Assembly (NCBI RefSeq): GCF_050947875.1
Contig: NC_134570.1
Location: 243,652,584 to 243,716,583, forward strand
Origin: Dermacentor variabilis
Taxonomy: Eukaryota; Arthropoda; Arachnida; Ixodida; Ixodidae
Direction: 5' to 3'
DNA length: 64,000 nt
Under the pieces are notes generated by a model, which had not been told where the DNA came from, did no database searches, and worked only from the letters and a program-made list of their open reading frames with translations. A program made the position numbers and the translations under genes. This document shows, in pieces, positions 22,432 through 35,004 of this stretch; position 1 is the first letter of the stretch, and every line of letters starts with the position of its first letter.

Positions 22432-25400
22432 CTAAAGATCGGACTCGGAAGCAGCGTGGTAGGCCTTGAGCCTACTGACGTGTACGACATCACTAGATGC
22501 CAGAGGAGAGGACGAGGTTGAACCCACAGGAGCAATTTCGTAAGTCACAGTCGTCACCTGGCGCAGCACGCGGTAGGGCCCTGTGTATCGCGAAAGGAGC
22601 TTCTCTGAAAGTCCGACGTGACGAGTGGGCGACCACAGGAGCACGAGCGCACCAGGCGAAAACTGTACGTCACGATGGCGGGCGTTGTATTGGCACTTCT
22701 GAGTGGTTTGTGAGGCCGTCAGTCGAGCACGGGCAAGCTGGCGTGCATGGTCCGCGAGGGCGATGGCGTCGCGCGCATACTCGCTTGTTGAGACCGCAGC
22801 AGGAGGAAGTGCCGTGTCTAAGGGCAAGGTAGGTTCGCGACCGTACAGTAGATAAAAGGGAGAAAATCCAGCGGTGTCGTGCCGGGAAGAATTGTACGCA
22901 AATGTTACGTAAGGAAGGGCAATGTCCCAGTCGTGGTGGTCCTTGGAAACGTACTTGGCCAGCATATCGGTAAGAGTACGGTTTAACCGCTCTGTCAGGC
23001 CATTGGTTGGAGGATGGTATCAGGTAGTCAGCTTGTGTTGAATGGAGCAGGAACGCACAATGTCAGCGATAAATTTCGAGAGAAAGTTTCGACCGCGGTC
23101 AGTAAGGAGCTGTCGCGGGCCGCCATGAAGCAAGATAATGTCACGCAACAGAAAATCCGCGACGTCAGTGGCGCAACTGGTAGGGAGAGCCCGAGTGATA
23201 GCGTATCGCGTGGCGTAATCAGTCGCGACGGGCTGCCCATTTGTTCCCAGAGGATGACGTGGGAAAGGGACGGAGCAGGTCTAATCCAACACGAAAGAAC
23301 GGTTCCACAGGGACGGTGATCGGCTGGAGATGACCGGCAGGTAGCACCTGAGGTGTTTTCCGACGCTGGCAGGGATCACAGGTAGCAACATAGCGTCGAA
23401 CGGAGCGAGCGAGACCAGGCCAATAGAAGCGGCGGCGGACGCGGTCGTACGTGCGGGTTACCCCAAGATGTCCTGCAGTGGGTGCGTCATGCATCTCAAA
23501 GAGCACAGTCTGTCGTAGCTGTTTTGGCACGACAAGAAGAAGGTCAGAGCCGTCAGGGAGGAAGTTCCGTCGATACAGGCGAACGGATGCGTCGGTAGGT
23601 GTAGAACGCAGACGCTCGATAAGTGCTCGCAGCGATAGGTCTCGGTACTGCTCATCGGCGATGTTAGCGAAGGCAGACACAGAGAAAATGCCGTTGGCGC
23701 TACTACTGTCGGCGTCGTCAGGCTCGTCGACCGGGTAGCGAGACAGGCAGTCAGCGTCCTTGTGTAGTCGGCCAGATTTATAGGTGACAGTATACGAATA
23801 TTCTTGCAGGCGTAAGGCCCAGCGACGAAGTCTTCCTGTAGGATCTTTCAGTGAGCATAACCAGCAAAGCGCGTGATGGTCTGTGACAACGGAAAAGGAT
23901 CGGCCATATAAGTATAGGCGGAATTTCGCAACCGCCCAAACTAGGGCCAGACACTCACGCTCAGTGATGGAATAGTTGCGCTCCGCGGGTGAGAGGAGCC
24001 TGCTGGCGTAAGCGATAACCCGGTCGTGGCCACGCTGGCGTTGTGCCAGTACGGCGCCAATTCCGTGACCGCTGGCATCAGTACGGACTTCGGTAGGCGC
24101 AGAAGGATCGAAATGGGCCAGAACGGGAGGCGTTGTGAGAATGTCGATTAGATGTGAGAATGCAGAGGCCTCGTTATCGCCTCACTGGAAAGGGGCGTCT
24201 TTCTTCAAAAGCTCGGTTAGTGGTCGTGCTATGGCGGCGAAATTTCTCACGAAACGGCGGAAGTACGAACAAAGGCCGATGAAGCTGCGCACATCCTTGA
24301 CACACTTCGGAACAGGGAAGTGCGCAACAGCATGGATCTTGCCTAGGTCCCGTTGCACTCCGTTCGCGTCAACGAGATGTCCAAGGACGGTAATCTGGCG
24401 ACGGCCGAATTGGCACTTGGATGCGTTGAGTTGCAGACCGGCTCTACGAAAAACGTCCAGGACTGCTGAGAGGCGCTCGAGGTGCGTAGCGAACGTTGGG
24501 GAGAATACGATAACGTCGTCCAGGTAGCACAGGCACGTGGACCATTTGAATCCGTGAAGAAGGGAGTCCATCATGCGTTCAAAAGTGGCAGGGGCGTTAC
24601 ATAGACCGAACGGCATCACTTTGAATTGATAAAGACCGTCGGGTGTGACAAAAGCAGTCTTCTCGCGGTCGAGATCGTCCATGGCAATCTGCCACTAGCC
24701 GGAGCGAAGGTCAATAGAGGAGAAATAGCGAGCACCGTGGAGGCAGTCAAGGGCGTCATCAATCCGAGGTAGGGGATACACGTCCTTTTTGGTAACCCTG
24801 TTAAGGTGCCGATAATCCACGCAAAAGCGCCATGAGCCATACTTCTTTTTGACCAGTACTACAGGTGACGCCCATGGACTACAGGATGGTTCAATAATGT
24901 TCCTGGCAAGCATTTTGCGAACTTCTGCGTGAATAACTTGACGCTCAGCTGGTGACACTCGATACGGGCGGCGATGAATAGGAGGGGCATCGCCGGTATT
25001 AATGCGATGTTTGACAGCTGAAGTTTGGGCCAAAGGACGATCGTTAAAGTCAAAAATATCGTGGTAGGAAAACAGAACGCGGTAGAGTTCACGAGCGTGC
25101 TCGGACGGCAAGTCGGGGGCAATCATTTTCCGGAAGTCAGCGATGGTACAGTTTGCCGACTGCGATGGTAGAGGAGTATCGGATGAAGTGTCGTCAACTG
25201 CAATGGATGCTACTGAGTGATCCTCGAATGAGCAAATGTGGGCCAGAGACATCCCACGTGGCAGCACTTGTGTCGTCAAGCCAAAGTTGACCACTGGCAG
25301 GCAGACGCAATTCGCCGTAATAGATAAAACTGTATGAGGTACTGTGATCCCGTGTGTAAGGAGGACGTGTTGCATAGAAGCCGCGATGTAGTGACCGTCG

Positions 25401-25853
25401 GGGACTGGTGGGGAAGACACTAGGTCATCGTAGGTCAGTGTCGAAGGTGGCAAGCGAACAAAGTCAGCGGAACTGAGGCGACTGGGGTGTGGTTCAGCAG
25501 GATCCAGAACAGGCAGGTCAAGGCGGAGAGTACTGGCGGAACAATCGATGAGAGCAGAATGTGCGGAGAGGAAGTCTAAGCCGAGGATGATGTCGTGGGG
25601 ACAGTGGGCGATGACTGAGTAGCACGATTGTTGAGCGATCGGCGAAGGAGACGCGGGCGGTACACATACCAATTACGGGGGCTGTTCCGCCATCGGCGAC
25701 ACGGACAACAGGCGTCGTGGCGGGCGTGATAATTTTCTTGAGCCGGTTACGAAGGTCAGCGCTCATTACGGACAAATGCGCCCCAGTGTCTATGAGTGCG
25801 GACACTGAAACACCGTCGACTTGCACGTCAAGAAGGTTCAGATGAGTGGGCAC
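22432..25853 (-). pseudogene. Ty3-type pol: protease, RT, RNase H, integrase (element G1)
   Basis: The minus-strand translation from 25,853 gives a protease with ALIDTGAHLSVM, then after a frameshift near 25,630 the DIILGLDFL block. RT follows ([46 protein letters not shown] with YLDD intact), then RNase H (VRTDASGHGIGAVL, SITERECLALVWA). The integrase zinc finger (HDAPTAGHLG, CDPCQRRK), core (DRGRNF, TNGLTERLNRTL) and C-terminal domain end at 22,432. Nonsense codons are seen at a Tyr before WQI (near 24,695), a Trp after the RT (near 24,181) and in the integrase core (near 23,020). The order of domains is standard. It is not translatable as a whole. Confidence 0.93.
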
Positions 25854-25869
25854 TCATCTGAACCTTCTT
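25830..25869. repeat. Perfect 40-bp palindrome at the gag-protease junction
   Basis: Arms of 19 bp (AAGAAGGTTCAGATGAGTG and its reverse complement) flank a GG centre. It sits exactly where gag sequence is lost. Confidence 0.93.
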
Positions 25870-26190
25870 TGATAACAGCATCCACCGTCGCTACGTTGTT
25901 GCACACGAGCAAGTTGAAGGCGTCATCGGCAATGCCTTTGAGGATGTGGGAAACCTTGTCTGACTCAGTCATGTGGGTGTCAACTTTGCGGCACAGAGCC
26001 AAGACGTCCTGAATGTACGTGACATAGGGCTCTGTTGACGTCTGCACACGGCCGGAAAGCGCCTTCTGCGCGGCAAGTTGGTGACCGTAGGGGTTGCCGA
26101 ACAAGTCTCGAAGCTGTGTCTTAAGTGAGTCCCAACTGGTGAGCTCATCCGTCCACTGCGAAGCTCCGTGACGAGGTACAGGGAACGTCC
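25851..26190 (-). pseudogene. Gag remnant of element G1
   Basis: The minus-strand translation contains LFGNPYGHQLAAQKALSGR, then TYIQDVLALCRKVDTHMTE, a capsid-like retrotransposon gag segment. Both its N-terminal part and the nucleocapsid zinc knuckle are missing. The gag piece joins the protease directly at a perfect 40-bp palindrome (25,830-25,869), so most of gag was removed by an internal deletion. Confidence 0.75.
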
Positions 26191-26204
26191 ACCTCCACCA
26201 GATA

Positions 26205-26363
26205 TGTTACGGAGGAAGACACCGACGAGAAGCTATTTACAAGTATATTTACAAGGCAATACGCTGCGCTTGGCCAAGAGGCAACAGCCCGCGCTAGCTT
26301 CCAATCGTCGTCGTCGTCTTCACACTGCTCGCCTTTCGTGATCGCACATATTGTGCCGTAGCA
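26205..26363 (-). repeat. LTR of element G1 (5' LTR in transcription sense)
   Basis: This is the upstream copy of the 159-bp LTR. Just inside it, on the minus strand, the sequence TGGTGGAGGTGGAC could be the primer-binding site, since it begins TGG. The tRNA is not identified. Confidence 0.93.
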
Positions 26364-27049
26364 ATATGATTATGAGGCGTGCTGTAGCGGGGACTCTGTA
26401 TTATAGAATAAACACTTCTTAACTCAAACCGCCATATATCGAAATATCAGTCAAGTCAATTTTTTTTCCTCGCTTGCTGTTAACTCTAGGTATATTCCAC
26501 TTCTTATCCCAAAATGCTTTGGCACGGTGCTCCCCATATCTCGATATATTGATTTCTAAAATGTAGGAAAAATGTCATCACCCAAAGGTTTCCATACTTT
26601 GTGCGCAACTGTGATATTGCCAAAAAATGGCAAACTCGCAAGTTTGTAGAAAATTGCCCTTCATTCTACGCCACCCTTACATACTGTTCATATGCGGCTC
26701 CGATATCATTGATAATCTTGGCGCAGTGTTCTTCTGACCCCTTAAAATTTGCGATAAGCACAAGAAGGCACACGTGACCTCCACAACATGCATGCTCACA
26801 TGTGCGCGGCGAGTTGTCAGCTTGCTGTGCTCTGTGCAGACCGGCGCACTACTCCATGCTTCGCGCTGCACCAAGTGTTTGGCATGTTATAGGTATTTTG
26901 TTTATGAACGAGTTCAGGGCTGCAGTGTTTTTAGAATGCCTTTTCTGATGCCGTTTCTGATCGCACTTCGTCAGTGGTCATAGTGATCCCCACTCACGTT
27001 ATCAGTACGGGATATCACTACTAGAAGATCATATTTGTTTTCAAACAGG

Positions 27050-27260
27050 TTTCATCAAATAGGGTTATGGAACGGGAGCGCGTTTGATCCTGTTCAGTCC
27101 TTTCCTGCTTAAATCATGTTTAATCCTATTTAAACCTGACCCGTTTAAATCCTGTTTAAACCTGAACCGTGTAAATCCTGTTTAATCCTGACCCGTTTAT
27201 ATCCTGCTTAGTGCTGTTTATTCCTGACACGTTTAATCCTGCCCTATCTAAATCAGACTT
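27050..27260 (+). repeat. Minisatellite-like CCTGTTTAAA repeats
   Basis: Irregular units of about 20-25 bp containing CCTGTTTAAATC or CTGACCCGTTTA recur through this stretch. A similar but more diverged array occurs at 59,330-59,600. Confidence 0.75.
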
Positions 27261-28384
27261 GTTTTCCCCTGTTCAGACCTGTTTTTTGCTACATTCACAC
27301 CAGGTCCTTTTAGAATTGATTGATGTTGCTTACTATTATTTACTCTTTAAACCTATTTTGTACACTTGTGTATTTGCGATCAGCATTGAAGACAAGTAGG
27401 TCTGCATTCGGTTTGCAACAAGAATGCCACTTTCACATGTAGGTTTGTCTGGTGCATTCCTTGATACCGAGATGAACACAATTTTCGGCATGACTTTATT
27501 AGCGCTACAAACACTGATGTGATACATCATGAACGAGTTTTGTTTGACCCACAAGTACGTTCTCTATGTATGACCTAATAGAAAATGCAACCTGAAGGAG
27601 ACTATACCTAATTTTCGTATATACTACAAGTATGCAAATGTAGTTCTTGCAAGTTTAGTACATGTTTGATTACTTGTACTCGTCGTACAGCAGTGCCTTT
27701 TTGCTGCAATGGTTTGTTCACAAATCCACAGTAAAGCGTAATTTTGGGTGAAAAATGTGACGCAAAGTATTGGCATGTACTAGTAAGAAAAAAAAGTTAG
27801 TATACTTTACGTAGGTATTTCTGTACACCCACCCGAGCTTTAATTGAGCCTCAGGGCCTCCGGCTTAAGCAAAAACATGTCATAAATGTCATAAGCTCTG
27901 CTTATTAGACCTTCTAATGGTATTTCGATGCACCCAATCTGCCGAGATAAGACCGCTGGAATGTGTTGCTTGGGTGAGAGCGAGCACGGAACCTGAAAAA
28001 GTAAAGTCAATAATTTGTCTTCACTCATGCAACAGGTTAACACATAGGCAAATTTGATTATGACCCCACTGATAAGAAAGGTTCAGAATTCCGACCATAA
28101 GAGATAGTGAACAAATCTTACAGAAAAATATGTGGTTTCATGCAATGCTTATGTTTCAAGGGAACATGGATTACTGTGGGAGAATATGCTATCATATTTA
28201 GCAGGCTATTGAAACAAGCGTTATAGGAAAAGATGGACACATCGTTTGATTAACAATAATTACTAGTATAGAAGCAACAGAATACAAGCATGAAATACCA
28301 TTAAAAACAACAACGGCAGCTTGACATAATAAATTATTCAGAAACTAAACCCTTCTGCCAGCAAAGTAAATACCATAGTGTACT

Positions 28385-28560
28385 GGCTTTGACATTGCGC
28401 TGCTCAGACAAAGGGCATATGATCGAATCCCGGCCACAATGACTGCATTTGGATGGTAGGGAAATGCAAAAACCACTATGTAAGGTCTATTGGGCACACG
28501 TTAAAGAGACTAGGGATCCCGCCAACGTGAAGTTATAAAAACCGGGGTAAATTTCGAGAT
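28385..28560 (+). mobile_element. Worn tRNA-derived SINE
   Basis: The segment ATCGAATCCCGGCC resembles a tRNA B-box and is followed by GCATTTGGATGG...GAAATGCAAAAAC and a GGGCACACGTTAAAGA motif. This layout is common in tick tRNA-related repeats. The A-box half is poorly preserved. No coding content. Confidence 0.6.
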
Positions 28561-28734
28561 GAGCAGACTCACAAAAGTGGAAGGCCCTGGCCAAGGGAAG
28601 ACCATATAAAGCCTTTCTAGGTAGGCACCAGCTGCCGCTAAATTTTGGGCATCTACTGGCAAGAGCAATTCTTGCACAGATCATAGCAAACACATAGGTA
28701 ATGACACGTCCAAAGCCTCGTTACACAATATAAC

Positions 28735-28858
28735 ACGAAACTGCTCGTATGACAAAAAAGTAATCAAGTGGCAATACTGCCCAAGGGCCGAGATTTTGTA
28801 GCCATGCCTTCCGCTTGATTATGTCCGACTCTTTCATCCCCTGTTTTTGGCTGGCTTC
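28735..28858 (-). repeat. Repeat segment shared with 59,640-59,750
   Basis: Read on the minus strand, AATCAAGCGGAAGGCATGGC and the next 80 or so bases match 59,660-59,750 on the plus strand almost perfectly. The match ends exactly where the Ty3 LTR begins at 59,751. Confidence 0.85.
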
Positions 28859-31800
28859 TCCCGTACTGAAACGCGGGTGGAAATCACTATGAGCACTGAC
28901 GAAGTGCGATTAGAAATGGCATCGGAAAAGGCATTGTAACGAAATTGCATCCCTGAACTCGTTAATAAAGAAGATACACATAGAATACCAAACATTTGGC
29001 GCAGCGCAAAGCGTGGCATAGTGCACCGGTCCGCACAGAGCACAGCAAGCTGACAACTCGCCGCGCACGTGCGAGCATGCATGTTGTGGAGGTCACGTGT
29101 GCCTTGTGCTCATCGCAATCTTTAAGGGGTCAGAGGAACACTCCGGCATGATTATCAATGATATCGCAGCCTTACGTGAACACTAAGTAAGAGTGGCGTA
29201 GCATGAAGTGAAATTTTCTACAAACTTGCTATCTTGCCATTTTTTTGGCAATATCACAGTTGCGCACAAAGTATGGAGACTTTTGGGTGATGACATTTTC
29301 CCTACATTTTCGAAGTCAAGATTTCGAGATATCGGGAGCACCGTGCCAAAGCATTTTGGGATAAGAAGTGAAATATACATAAAGTTAACAGCGAGCCAGG
29401 ATAAAAATTCCACTTGACTGATATTTCGAGATATCTGGGCTTGAGTTAAGAAGTGTTTGTTGTATAATACAGAGTCCCTACTACAGCATGCCTCGTAGTC
29501 ATATTGTGACTTTAGCATGTAAAGCTCAAGCATTAAAATGTTTTTTATACAAATACTCTATTCATAAGACCAAATGTTTATGGAAAGTGAGCTGACAGCA
29601 GCTAAATATACAATAATTTCATGCTTTCAAAAACAAGGAATTGTTAGATGTTCTGAGCAATATTGTACTAAAGTTAAGATTACTCCCACTAGTCTTAAAT
29701 GGCCTATTCTGCCATACACTTTTTACTTTTAACGAAAATATAAGGGTAGTGTACAGCGCACGAGCTGAATGCAGCTAAAAAGATTTATGCCATTCCTTGA
29801 AGAAGTGCATGTTCCAAGCAACGGCACAAGTATGCCTTGTGATCATTAGCCTATGCAAATGGGTTTCAAACTTCTTGATGACATAGACCACTGTACAGGT
29901 TCACTAATCACTGTGGGTCTCCTTTCATCAGTTTTTGTCCGCAAAATCATGCAGATAAAAACTTTAACCCTAGTTGAACCTCTTAATGCATTGTTTAATA
30001 AGGATGAAATTGTGGCCACTGATCAAGCCAAGGCAAAAAAACTCAGATTTCGGAGCAGAGACAGATTCCTGGGTTAAACCGTGGCAAGCAAGCTCGTGGG
30101 CCTTTTTCTTCCTTGAGAAGGAGCTGACTGATGGTATGTTCTACGGTGCAGATTACTTTTGCCAGGATCGTGTGAAGCATTCTGCAGTGTTAAAGTCACG
30201 CATTTGCACAAAATGACAGTTTCAGATTTAGTGAGCTTGCAGAAGACAAGCTGAAGATAACTTCTTAGTTTGAATGAGCTCTTTTGATTTTAATACGTCA
30301 AGCTTGCTTACGACTGTTTAGTGCCTTAGCGTTGCCGTGAAGTTGATATGGAGCTGTACCACCTGAAACGTCAACAGCGGCGTGGTCTAGTTGACGCCGT
30401 GTGAAGAATGCGACAGTTTTCAAGCCCTTGATTTTCTGTCAGAATTCTTGAACTCCTGATTCAAGTTTTTTCTTCCTGGCTGACCGAAATATCTTTAGCC
30501 CCCACTCTGACACTGTCAACGTATTCAAGCACAGACTTCTCGGTACTAAGTTTTTTGCTTTGCTAGACTGGTTGAAGGAAAGGTGGCACATACATGTGGC
30601 TATTCTGGAGGCCACTGAGAAAAACCAGTCGGCCTGGCTCAGCGCGTCTTATCTTACGTTCTGTAGGAGATATTGTCGAAGGTTTGACTAAAATTCATCT
30701 ATTCTCATCATAAGTTCATCATAAGATTGTGGTCATTGACTATCATGTTACCAGTGAGATAAATTTTCTAAATCTTTGACTAACTTCCACAAAACTATGG
30801 ATGAGACGTAACCAAGATGGGTCAGTTCGTTTCACTAATATCTATAATAGCTACCTGTAAGCGCCACCTACCCTCCAACAACATTTGCAAATCAAAAAAC
30901 CTCATCCTGAAAAGTCTGCACATGAAGACATCGGTAGCATCAGCGCGGGGCCTGACGATAATTCGGCAAGCCTAGAAATTACTGACAGCACGAGTACAAG
31001 CATGCCAACAGAAAATCAGTGGCTGAAGAATGCACCTTATACCAATTGGTAGACAGAGCATTTTCGCAAAGCACTAACTACAGCAGATCATTGTTCAGGA
31101 GTTCCCGAATGCCATTTTGACGCCGACTCTGCACAGTTGCAAAAAGAAAGCTCGATGCCCCAAGAGAAATGAGCCCACCCAAGCCATGGAATTTAGGTTT
31201 ACCTTGTCTTAGTACAACTACTCTAAACCTAAGACTGCTGTTTTTCACACGGGAAAAAACATCAACAGTGGTGCCACGCCCAACACAAGTCATCTGCGCA
31301 GTGGAAGGTGCCGTCAGTCAGCCCACAGATGAGGCCCACACCAGTGTTGTCAATCTGCCGTACACATTGCAGAAGCACAGCCTGCAAGCTTGTCTGCCTT
31401 ACCTTGAACGATGAAGCTGCATGGCTCCAAAAGCCATCGCGCCAATGAACCAAAACCAACGAAAAGTTTGTTTCGTGCAGAGAAAATTTGCTGATGCTGG
31501 CTTTTCTTACAATTCTTTCTAAGGACAGATAACATTTGACTTGTGTAGGCATGTAAATAATGCGAAGGCCCGCATCACTATCTGTGAAAAAAAAGGAGAA
31601 TCCAGAAAAGCACGCACGGTACACAAGTCCAGAGTCTATCACATACCATTTCATGCAGTAGATGCTACATCGGATAAACTGGCCAATGTATAAATGTCAA
31701 GCAGCGTGACCAAGCAAACTTGATGCTTGGATCAATTAGGAGTGGTAGTGCACCGCTCTCGGTGCACATGCACCTATGTTTCAAAGGTGCTTGATTGTGG

Positions 31801-34035
31801 CAAAATATAAAGACAAAAGCACTGGAGAGATATCTGAGGCTTTTTTATAAGTATGACGCGGAACCGAGCACTAGCTCCCCATGCAGAGAATTACTAGACA
31901 GTGAGACTGCTTCCTAGCATTGTAAAAGAAGTGTGACGGAAGGCATGCGATAGGTCCTTTTTGTTTCTGTGCGAGCAGCGTCTATTCAGATCTATTCTCC
32001 CCCTTTCACCTTTCGCAAAATATCCACTGTGTGAATAATAAAACTGAACTGTTAGTAGCACTCTGTCCAGTCGCCTCCCTTGCTTCTTTGTGAATTGTGT
32101 GCTAAATAAGGCTTTTTTTGTGAAAGAGTGGTAGTTTAACGCATAAACTAGCTCCATGGCAGTTTGTGATAAATGACTGTTAGCATTCTCTAAAAATATG
32201 CTCATGCAGAACGGTGTCAGAAGAGCGCCTTAAAGAAGGAACATGACTGTATCTATAATAAAGGCCAACCCTTGTTTTTTTTGCTTAACATATATTTCAG
32301 TAGCGATATTGAGGTACAAGCTCACCATATTATATCACCTTGTCAATGAAGCAAGGCGCAGTGGTACCCAACTGTCGCGGGAGCAACTACCCATCCCCTT
32401 ATGCATGGATGTCTCCTTGGCTGAGTAAGTTGGGCTGATCCCCCGGTATAGTGTAATGAAAGGTTGTCACTTGGTGGGCCAATCCCCATACCATTGCATG
32501 ACTTGCACAATAATATTAATGTGTGTTGTAATGCTGGCCACCTTGCAGGCACTGCAAAATTATAGCACCCATAAGGCTAATGGTATTACCTGATAAGGTT
32601 AACTAATAAGTGTCCCCAGAAGCATAACTCAGCGTGTGTACCCGGAGGCCATTATTAACCTTCGATAATCATCCTTCTATCGCTTCAACCTAATTTGCAT
32701 GAACATTGCAAAAACATTAAGCATTTCCAGAAGCTTAATGCACCAGGGCACCACAAAGAATGCCACAGTAGCTCCCTGTCCAATTCGGCCTTTAAAACAA
32801 ACAGTGGCGACTTCCGTACCGTGTTTTGAACAAGCAAAATTATTCTGGAATTGCACGAGTCTTTTCCATACATACAAAAATCACCAGTGCTATGAATTTC
32901 ATATGAGCATTTTGTAGACAGAAAACAGTAGCCACAACCGTTGAAGCTTGGGAAAATTGGCAAGAGTTCATTTTGACGATGCTCTGAATGAAAGTGAAAG
33001 AGCACTGTGCTCTTTCAATTTCTGTCTCATTATTATTTCCTCGATATGTGTGCACTGTGAACACCACATCTGCCTGTCTCTTATATCGTTAGTGTGTATG
33101 CACTGTGAAAAGAACTGAAAAGAACATAAAGCCCAGATAAGGATATGTTGGATAGAATGAGCAAGAAACATACCTTCTGATGCAGTACATGTTGATGAAA
33201 CAGTTTTCTATCAATATCCTATACCTGCCACTGCACTGAAAGAGGCTTATTTGATTTACTGCGCAAAGCAAGTTTGTTTTACGGAAGATTGGATTTGTTC
33301 AATTATTTCGACAAACGGGTGGTTATGCAGTATTGCGGAAAGGTGGCATCATTGAAAATGTTGTGTAAAAAAAATCATACAGTCAATTCCAGAGATCAAG
33401 CTAGGTACAAGTATGCAGCAGACAAAACGGTGAACTGGTCTTTACATGACTGTTGAGGTAAAACAGGTGCTGAATCATTCAAGACACACTAAACATCTTT
33501 TGGAGAAGACAGCATACCAGAATTAAAAATGTTAAAAAACAAATATTTATAGTTATATAGTGCTTTTATGCTTTTATACAATCATACTGGAGTAACGGTT
33601 TGTCACTCTAGTGTGATTGAGCTTACTGCTGAGTATAATAGATCCTCTTTGGGGATAATCAGGGAATTATTACAATGAGGAGCCAGTCATATGACATCTC
33701 TGAGCGTCTGCGGACAGTGCTGGTGATTATACATCACAAACTGCTGACATGCAACTGAAGTTTCGGGCAGCGTCATCTCATGGCACATGATTCATACAAA
33801 CGTCTAAAGGGCACTACACAGAAAATAATTATTTGAGCTGCATAAGTCAATTAGTCTACAACAAATCCAAAAAAACTATAGTTACCAAGTAAGGAGGCTT
33901 CATATGCCAAAAAATACAGAATGAAAGATGGACGGTGAAACCACAACAAAGTTCCCGCACCAGCCTGTCGTGATGACGAATTTTGACGCAGCCTGCTAGG
34001 GGTCTAATTATTTTGACTTTGGCAAATATTGATAA

Positions 34036-34498
34036 CAGTAGACACGGCAACACTGCCGTGGCAGTGTCACCGACTTTCTCGCTCCTTGTGCAGGCTCTGG
34101 CTGGGTGCTTTTGGAACAGCGCTGCTGCAACTTTCATGGTGGATGGACGCTGCCAGCTTGCATCGCATTTGACCTTGCTGGATTGCATCTTAGGCGCACC
34201 CTTCGGTGATCCCGTCACATCGCGGCTGCCACACGTGGACTATGGCTACAGCGCATCATCGACACGCAGCGTGACGTCACCTGACTATCTCGGACCTGCT
34301 GCCTTTCTGGCTTTAAAAGGGACGCCCGTTTCAGCAAACACCAGTGGACACGGCAACACTGCCGTGGCAATGTCACCGACTTTCCCGCTCCTTGTGCAGG
34401 CTCTGGCTGGGTGCTTTTGGATCAGCGCTGCTGCAACTTTCACGGTGGATGGACGCTGCCAGCTTGCATCGCCTTTGACCTTGCTTGATTGCATCTTA
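34036..34498 (+). promoter_or_regulatory. Promoter monomers of LINE copy D (first part)
   Basis: Unit 1 is 34,036-34,341 and unit 2 starts at 34,342. Unit 1 holds TGACGTCA (34,272-34,279, a CRE-type site), then TTTAAAAG (34,312-34,319), then CAGT at 34,342. A TATA-like box about 30 nt before a CAGT initiator fits a Pol II core promoter whose start site coincides with the unit boundary. The rest of unit 2 and a partial unit 3 lie at 46,603-46,810. Confidence 0.82.
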
Positions 34499-34545
34499 TG
34501 CCCCAACCACTGGCCCGCGCCGAAAGCTTCGGCGCGCGCTGGCAA
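34499..34545 (+). repeat. Left terminal inverted repeat of the 12.1-kb element
   Basis: It pairs with 46,553-46,599. The distal part is rich in CGCGC. Sequence up to about 34,680 is GC-rich and lacks a gene; 34,690-35,000 shows nothing. Confidence 0.88.
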
Positions 34546-35004
34546 GCGAACGCGTCGCTTCGGCTGGACGGAAAGGGCGCGCAACCACTGGAGACAAGCT
34601 CCGACGCGCGCCGAAGCTCGCTCTTCGGCTGCGGCGCACTGTTGCTGGACTATTCCGTCTTTATCCGTCAAAGTCCGATCTAAAACAGGCCTGCTGTATA
34701 CTAAGCTTGATACAATAAGTTAGTGATCTGTATGTGCTTTTAGATATAAAAAACACGTTTGAATAATGAATATACACCTGCCACAACAGTTTGTTTTTAT
34801 TTTTGAAGTAACAATGGTGTACAAAATATCGACATCAGCGCTCGCGCGTCGTCTGTCTGCAAGATCGCTTTGCAAACACCTGCACGGCGATGCCATATAT
34901 CAAAAACTGTTGTACCATTTCATTTTTTGGTAGCTTATTGCACAGCCAACTATGTAAGAATTAGGCGTGCAATGTATAACTGAAGAAATCTGTGTTGGAA
35001 ATAT

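Larger units (their letters stand above)
22238..26363 (-). mobile_element. Ty3-type LTR retrotransposon with 159-bp LTRs (element G1)
   Basis: Two direct LTRs of 159 bp (22,238-22,396 and 26,205-26,363), starting TGTTACGG and ending CGTAGCA, bracket a minus-strand interior. ATAT flanks both ends (22,234-22,237 and 26,364-26,367), and the right arm carries the empty site with one ATAT, so this is a 4-bp target duplication. At 4,126 bp it is short for the group because most of gag is missing. The gene order protease, RT, RNase H, integrase is that of Ty3/gypsy. The LTRs differ by only about five bases, so the insertion is relatively recent. Confidence 0.95.
1..27012 (+). repeat. Left arm of a giant inverted duplication
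   Basis: Long stretches of this segment recur in reverse complement in 28,859-57,942 in mirrored order. Position 1 pairs with 57,942 and 27,012 pairs with 28,859. Similarity is read directly at many anchors, for example 16,917-17,130 against 30,800-31,020, where I count about 8 differences in about 216 bases. The arm is interrupted by elements absent from the partner arm: 1,432-7,708, 17,195-21,034 and 22,238-26,363. The segment 12,610-13,620 has no partner that I can find. The arm is already homologous at base 1, so its outer end lies outside the window. Confidence 0.93.
27013..28858. other. Spacer at the centre of the palindrome
   Basis: The arms stop matching after a shared CAGTACGGGA (ending at 27,012; mirror ending at 28,859). 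The spacer holds a minisatellite-like stretch near 27,050-27,260, a worn tRNA-derived SINE near 28,385-28,560, and at its right edge a 120-bp segment that also occurs inverted at 59,640-59,750. No coding region is convincing. The rest, about 27,300-28,380, shows nothing recognisable. Confidence 0.8.
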
